Shown here in pieces: positions 60,157 through 64,000 of a stretch of 64,000 bases of DNA. The translations under genes and the position numbers were made by a program. Numbering within the stretch: position 1 is the stretch's first letter; each line of letters begins with the position of its first letter. The stretch is from DASZHJ01 sp035604335 (GTDB lineage Bacteria; Pseudomonadota; Alphaproteobacteria; ATCC43930; CGMCC-115725), in contig DATNIT010000003.1 in NCBI GenBank assembly GCA_035604335.1, positions 1-64,000 on the forward strand, in the 5' to 3' direction. The notes beneath the pieces are model-generated. The model worked only from the letters and a program-made list of their open reading frames with translations. It had not been told where the DNA came from and did not search any database.

Positions 60157-61128
60157 TCAAACCGAGGCAGCGCCCGATAGGCGCGAGACGACGTCATCGC
60201 GGAACCGCTGCATCGCATCGAGCATCTCTTCCGCCGTGGCGCCGGGGAACCCGAAATCGGCGTGCGTGACGCCGAGATCGCCGAGATCGCGGAGGTCGCC
60301 GGCGATCTCGGCGGGGCTGCCTGAGAACAGCCGCCGCTCGCCGTCGCTCGCCTTCACCGGCACGCCCTCGCCATGCCGTGCGACCCGGTAGGCGAGCCCG
60401 ACGCTCATGGGATCGCGGCCGGCATCGCCGGCGACCTTGCGCATCCGGGCGATACCCGCACGGTAGCGCGGGAGGCTGTCGAGCGGATGCGCGGGGTTCG
60501 TGCCGATCGGATACCACGCATCGCCGAGCCGCGCGGTGCGGCGCAAGGCCGGCCCGCTCTCGCCGCCCACCCAGATCGGCGGGTGGGGCTTCTGCACCGG
60601 TTTCGGCGCGAAGGCGATGCCGCCGAACGTAACGTGCTCGCCCTTAAAGCGCGGATCGTCCTGGGTCCATAGTGTGCGGAACGCCTGCAGGTATTCGTCC
60701 GTCACCGCGCCGCGCGCGGCGAAGGGAGGCGCGCCGATCGCCTCGAACTCCTCCTTGAGCCAGCCGGCGCCGATGCCCACGGTCAGGCGGCCGCCGGACA
60801 GGACATCGATGGTCGACAGGATCTTGGCGGTCAGAACCGCCGGGCGGTGCGGCACCACCATCACGGAGGTGACCAGCCGCAGACGCGAGGTCTTGGCGGC
60901 GATGAAGGCGACCTCGGTCAACTGCTCGTGGCGCCCGGCCACCGAGCCGCTGGGGAATTCGCCGGTCTCGGAATAGGGATAGCGCGCGGCGATGCTCGTG
61001 GGGATCACGACGTGGTCGCTGAAGGTAGCGAAGTCGAATCCCATCGCCTCGCCCCCGACGCAAATCTTGGTGAGCGTCTCGGGTTGGGCCAGCGGTCCCG
61101 CGGTTGGCGCGTTGAAGCCGATCTCCAT
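60157..61128 (-). CDS. LLM-class (F420/FMN-dependent) oxidoreductase
   Basis: 323-residue TIM-barrel flavoenzyme of the luciferase-like monooxygenase superfamily. Features: GFDFATFSDHVVIPT, RLRLVTSVMVVPHRPAVLTA, STIDVLSGGRLTVGIGAGWL and KPHPPIWVGGESGPALRRTA, which match the TIGR03619-like F420-dependent group. Substrate unknown. It lies upstream of the M24 gene on the same strand with 159 bases between, so cotranscription is possible but not certain. Confidence 0.9.
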   Translation of the reverse strand: MEIGFNAPTAGPLAQPETLTKICVGGEAMGFDFATFSDHVVIPTSIAARYPYSETGEFPSGSVAGRHEQLTEVAFIAAKTSRLRLVTSVMVVPHRPAVLTAKILSTIDVLSGGRLTVGIGAGWLKEEFEAIGAPPFAARGAVTDEYLQAFRTLWTQDDPRFKGEHVTFGGIAFAPKPVQKPHPPIWVGGESGPALRRTARLGDAWYPIGTNPAHPLDSLPRYRAGIARMRKVAGDAGRDPMSVGLAYRVARHGEGVPVKASDGERRLFSGSPAEIAGDLRDLGDLGVTHADFGFPGATAEEMLDAMQRFRDDVVSRLSGAASV

Positions 61129-61440
61129 GGATCCTCCAGTTGATTTGCAGTGTCAGACGCCGTGCATGAATCCTCCCGCCCGAGGACAGGCCGTCGGTCG
61201 TGAACTCATAAACTGCCACGGGAGGACGGCGCCGCTCCCAACCTCCTCGGGCCGGGCCAACATTCCCGATGCGTCCGTTGATTGTGCCACGGTGCCGAAG
61301 GCTTGGGCTAATGTCCGGCTTGGGTCGCCAACCGCAGTCGGCGGATGCCTCCGCCGCGATACCCTTCATGGTCGCAGGACTTCCTGGCACCTCCCGTCCG
61401 ACTCGCGTAGACTCGGCGCTTCCTTTCGGGGAGGCAAGCC
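61129..61440. other. Intergenic gap, divergent promoters expected
   Basis: 312 bases between the divergent LLM-class gene and the Tat-exported protein gene. No ORF, RNA gene or strong dyad is evident. A ribosome site (GGGGAGGC) lies immediately before the ATG at 61441. Confidence 0.5.
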
Positions 61441-62379
61441 ATGTCCGATCGCGCGAAATCGGCGTTGGTGTCGCGCCGCGAGGTCACGAGGATACTGGGC
61501 GGCGCGTTCGTGCTCGGCGCCTTCGGAGCGGGTCCCGCTCTGGCGCAAGCCTGCGCGGCGCTCCCGACCGTCGGTCAAGTCCGGATCGGCGCCCTCGATA
61601 TCTCCATCAACAACACGAGGTTCTCCGCCTGCCAGAAGAGGCAGCCGACGCTGCCGGGTTTGTCGGTGGTCGTTGCGGCCCACACAAAGAGCGGCAAGAC
61701 CGCCTGCACGCTCGAGGTCGCCGGCATCACCATCGCCGCCGACATGACCCTCGTCGCCGTGCCGGGGGCGAGCAATCCATACTGCGGAGAATTCGGCTTC
61801 GTGCAGTTCACGCAATATACCTATCAGCGCTCGCCGTCGGGGCTCGGCCCGGGCATGGCCGGCGGAGGCTATGCCTGCGCGCGCTCCAGCGCTTGGGAAC
61901 TCGACGGCGCCGGGCCGGGCCAGAGCTATAACAGGTTCGTCCGCTGCCACCTGGGACCCAACAAGATCCACAGGAAACCCAACCACAAAAGCATGACGGA
62001 CGGTCCGGGCGTGGCGACGGAGGACGCGATGACCGCTTACGACATGGTCTGGGCGGGCCCGGTCGGCACCATCACGGCGCCCATCCTGTTCCGCACCTGG
62101 GTAATCTGGGAGACGACCGACGACAGCAAGCAACCCTCGAAGATCAATCCGCTCAAGCGCCATCCGCTGGCGCGCGTCGATTGGGCTTGGCAGGGTCAAG
62201 CGGGCAACAACGGCCCCAATTCCACCTGTCCCTCCGCCGCGGGGCATGCGGGCGCGGGCTGGGACGCGAAGGGGAACACGGGCAGCGTGACCGCCGTCCT
62301 CTTCGGCGCCGCGGCGGGCGCGCCGCCGACCAAATTCATGAGGGCGCACAACAACGCGTGGGTGCCGGGTCAATGCTAG
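61441..62379 (+). CDS. Tat-exported protein of unknown function
   Basis: 312-residue secreted protein. The N-terminus has a twin-arginine-like signal (SRREVTRILGGAFVLGAFG, cleavage near ALAQA). The mature part holds about eight Cys (ACAALP, SACQKR, TACTLE, PYCGEF, YACARS, VRCHLG, STCPSA, terminal QC), pointing to several disulfides, and aromatic stretches (FVQFTQYTYQRSP, WVIWETTDD). It ends exactly at a Cys. No domain recognised. GGGGAGG precedes the ATG. Probably periplasmic, folded before export if Tat is used. Confidence 0.75.
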   Translation: MSDRAKSALVSRREVTRILGGAFVLGAFGAGPALAQACAALPTVGQVRIGALDISINNTRFSACQKRQPTLPGLSVVVAAHTKSGKTACTLEVAGITIAADMTLVAVPGASNPYCGEFGFVQFTQYTYQRSPSGLGPGMAGGGYACARSSAWELDGAGPGQSYNRFVRCHLGPNKIHRKPNHKSMTDGPGVATEDAMTAYDMVWAGPVGTITAPILFRTWVIWETTDDSKQPSKINPLKRHPLARVDWAWQGQAGNNGPNSTCPSAAGHAGAGWDAKGNTGSVTAVLFGAAAGAPPTKFMRAHNNAWVPGQC

Positions 62380-62434
62380 GCGACGGAAGCGGGCGGATCG
62401 GAGCGCAGGCCCTGCTCGGCCACGCGCGCTGGGC

Positions 62435-62515
62435 GCCTTCCGCGCGATGCCGGACAAATCAGAGCTGGCCATGGGCATGCTCCCTGGCGCTGAAGGACGA
62501 TTAGCCGCTGCGAGC
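62435..62515 (-). repeat. Degenerate copy of the M24 gene 5' end
   Basis: This stretch matches 59960-60040 at roughly 85 percent over about 78 bases, including the start region and the CAGGGAGC ribosome site. It can be read as MPMASSDLSGIARKAPS compared with MHMASSDLSGVAHKTPS in the intact gene, then diverges at once. It is the remnant of a second M24-like gene. Confidence 0.75.
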
Positions 62516-62579
62516 CACAAGCGTGCGAGCGATGCCCGTTTCTTGCTCTAAAAGCAGACCCCGAACCCCGCACGGTATG

Positions 62580-62907
62580 TTTATGGGTTCGCCGACCAGC
62601 ACGCACTTGCCACAAATCTGCGTCGGCTTGCCGCCCAAAACATGTGGGCGAAGGCGCTCGCCGTGAGGCTGGCTCCCGCGGGCATCCCGGTTTTCGAGGT
62701 CAGGCGCGGCGTCATCCGGACCGAGATGACGGCAGAAGTCGCCGCGAAATACGACGCCCGCATCGCCGATGGCCCGATCCCGGCCGGACGTTGGGGAGAA
62801 GGCGGGGATGTGGCGCAGTGCGTCGTTGGTCTCGCCGGCGTGCAATTCGATTATGCAACGGGACTGTCGTGAACTGCGATGGTGGGCTTATGATCCCGCG
62901 CCTTTGA
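62580..62907 (+). pseudogene. SDR oxidoreductase C-terminal remnant
   Basis: Only the last third of an SDR is left: MWAKALAVRLAPAGIPVFEV, GVIRTEMTAEVAAKYDARIA, DGPIPAGRWGEGGDVAQCVV. The usual VRPGVIRTEM reads VRRGVIRTEM, and a one-base deletion near 62858 breaks the frame before the natural ending TVVNCDGGLMIPRL. The N-terminal cofactor domain and the YxxxK motif are gone. It resembles 3-oxoacyl-ACP reductase-like SDRs. Together with the neighbouring repeat it marks a decayed segment before the ABC transporter. Confidence 0.8.
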
Positions 62908-63012
62908 CGACCGACGTCTTGAGAACAAGAGCTGGTCGCGAAACCGGCCGACGAAAGCGGAGGAAATGGATGTGGTTATCGAGTCGCTCGCCTCACGGAT
63001 CGGGTGAGCCGC

Positions 63013-63681
63013 ATGAGCTATGAGTTCGACTTCGCCGACGTCTTCGCGGCCTGGCCCGAGTTGCTGCAGGGTATGCTCAACTCTCTTGTGCTCTCGGCGC
63101 TGGCGATGGCGATCGGCATGGTCGTCGCGGTGGGAGGAGCGCTCGGCAAGACCTCGGGGCCGAAGCCGCTGCGCCTGGCGATCGACGGCTACATCGAGTT
63201 GATCCGCAACACGCCGTTTCTGGTGCAGATCTTCCTGATCTTCTTCGGGCTGCCGGCGCTCGGCATCCGGCTTTCCTCGAATACGGCCGCACTCCTGGCG
63301 CTCGTCGTCAATGTCGGCGCTTACGGTATCGAGATCGTCCGCGCCGGCATCGAGAGCATTCAAAAGGGTCAGATAGAAGCCGGCAAATCCCTCGGCATGC
63401 GACCGCTGAAGATCTTCCGCTACATCGTCCTGAAGCCTGCCATTCAGGCGATCTACCCGTCGCTCACCAGCCAGTTCATCCTATTGATGCTGAATTCGAG
63501 CGTGTGCTCCGCGATTGCGGCGAGCGAGCTGACCGCGGTCGCCGGCGACATCCAATCGCGCACCTTCCGCAGCTTCGAGGTCTATTTCGTCGTAACCTGC
63601 ATGTACTTGGCGATGTCTGTGTTCTTCTGGACAGCCTTCGCCGCAATTGAGCGCGCCCTCCTGAGCAAGCCAACCCGGTAG
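63013..63681 (+). CDS. Polar amino acid ABC transporter permease
   Basis: 222-residue inner-membrane permease (HisM/GlnP family) with about five helices. The family features are YIELIRNTPFLVQIFLIFFG, GAYGIEIVRAGIESIQKGQI and the EAA loop EAGKSLGMRPLKIFRYIVLKPA. ATG at 63013 (a GTG at 63004 is also possible). A second permease starts 9 bases after it, giving the two-permease layout of His/Glu-type importers. Confidence 0.93.
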   Translation: MSYEFDFADVFAAWPELLQGMLNSLVLSALAMAIGMVVAVGGALGKTSGPKPLRLAIDGYIELIRNTPFLVQIFLIFFGLPALGIRLSSNTAALLALVVNVGAYGIEIVRAGIESIQKGQIEAGKSLGMRPLKIFRYIVLKPAIQAIYPSLTSQFILLMLNSSVCSAIAASELTAVAGDIQSRTFRSFEVYFVVTCMYLAMSVFFWTAFAAIERALLSKPTR

Positions 63682-63690
63682 GTCGAGACG

Positions 63691-64000
63691 ATGCGCGAAC
63701 TGGGACCAAACGAGATCCTCTACATCCTGGCGGCAGTGCGCTGGACAGTGCTGCTGTCGATCGCCGCCTTTCTGGGCGGCGCCATCGGGGGCGTGCTCGT
63801 CGCTCTGGCCCGGACTGGCGAGTTCAGATGGTTGAGGCTCACCGCAACTGGCTATATCAAGATCTTTCAGGGCACGCCTCTGCTGATGCAGCTCTTTCTC
63901 GCTTTCTTCGCGCCCGGGCTGTTCGGCTGGTCGGTCGATCCCTGGATGGCGGCGATGCTCGGCTTGTCGCTCCATGCCAGTGCTTTCCTCGGCGAGATCT
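63691..64000 (+). CDS. Polar amino acid ABC transporter permease (3' partial)
   Basis: First 103 residues of a second HisM-family permease (start MRELGPNEILYILAAVRWTV; YIKIFQGTPLLMQLFLAFFA is the family motif). The gene runs off the window end. It follows the first permease by nine bases and presumably precedes an ATPase gene. Similar in type to the permease at the left window edge but a different gene. Confidence 0.9.
   Translation, partial: MRELGPNEILYILAAVRWTVLLSIAAFLGGAIGGVLVALARTGEFRWLRLTATGYIKIFQGTPLLMQLFLAFFAPGLFGWSVDPWMAAMLGLSLHASAFLGEI

Noticed and set aside
1..64000. CRISPR array, prophage, toxin-antitoxin or classical defence island
   Set aside because: No regularly spaced repeats, cas, phage structural or defence genes were seen; the content is metabolic and regulatory.

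Overview
The window is high-GC, gene-dense chromosomal DNA from a free-living alphaproteobacterium. The indicators are a PhaR/PhaC/PhbAB polyhydroxyalkanoate locus, a heterotetrameric sarcosine oxidase operon (soxBDAG), glcDEF, a Flp pilin gene, a MucR-type N-terminal domain, a long-type XRE regulator and many SDR, GntR and alpha/beta-hydrolase genes. A soil or aquatic Rhodospirillales- or Hyphomicrobiales-like lineage fits, but genus cannot be read from the sequence. No rRNA, tRNA, intact transposase, CRISPR array or prophage was found.

Layout: 1-2.5 kb, end of an amino-acid ABC permease, a 2-oxoglutarate/Fe(II) oxygenase and an SDR. 2.5-7.4 kb, PHB synthesis (phbB, phbA, a truncated SPFH gene, phaC overlapping a small PhaE-like gene, divergent phaR). 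7.4-10.9 kb, a GGDEF/EAL protein, a hydrolase and an XRE regulator. 11.1-18.2 kb, a six-gene hydrogenase-4-like membrane operon (hyfBCEFGI) whose large subunit has lost the Ni-Fe cysteines and which has no ferredoxin subunit. It is followed by a large ferritin-like/ferredoxin/double-CDGSH fusion. 20.3-26.3 kb, homocysteine methyltransferase, M19 peptidase, fatty acid hydroxylase, GntR with DUF6166, a MucR-like/AT-hook/cold-shock fusion and a GST. 26.3-33.7 kb, a minus-strand operon soxB-D-A-G followed by an SDR, a hydrolase and a flavin-binding protein. 33.8-38.4 kb, an SDR, a PAS histidine kinase, GT2 with TVP38 and DUF1275. 38.4-42.4 kb, glcDEF. 42.5-45.2 kb, rpmJ, Flp pilin, a methyltransferase, OsmC and a small protein. 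45.2-47.6 kb, an extradiol dioxygenase with a semialdehyde dehydrogenase. 47.7-49.3 kb, two apparently frameshifted small genes and a membrane protein. 49.4-53.5 kb, a MarR-EmrA-EmrB-SDR efflux module with matching operator dyads. 53.7-58.5 kb, an MCE protein, a small membrane protein, a secreted protein and a second histidine kinase. 58.7-61.1 kb, a DddP-like M24 hydrolase and an LLM-class flavoenzyme. 61.4-64 kb, a Tat-exported protein, gene debris and two amino-acid ABC permeases.

Functionally the region reads as catabolic and redox accessory content: carbon storage, methylated amine and glycolate oxidation, aromatic ring cleavage, amino-acid uptake and a non-hydrogenase membrane redox complex. 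The most unusual items are the Ni-Fe-less Hyf/Ehr-type operon with its neighbouring iron-sulfur fusion protein, the MucR-like/AT-hook/cold-shock fusion, the MarR promoters with superimposed dyads, three SDRs without a canonical YxxxK motif, and a decayed segment at 62.4-62.9 kb carrying a repeat of the M24 gene's 5' end.
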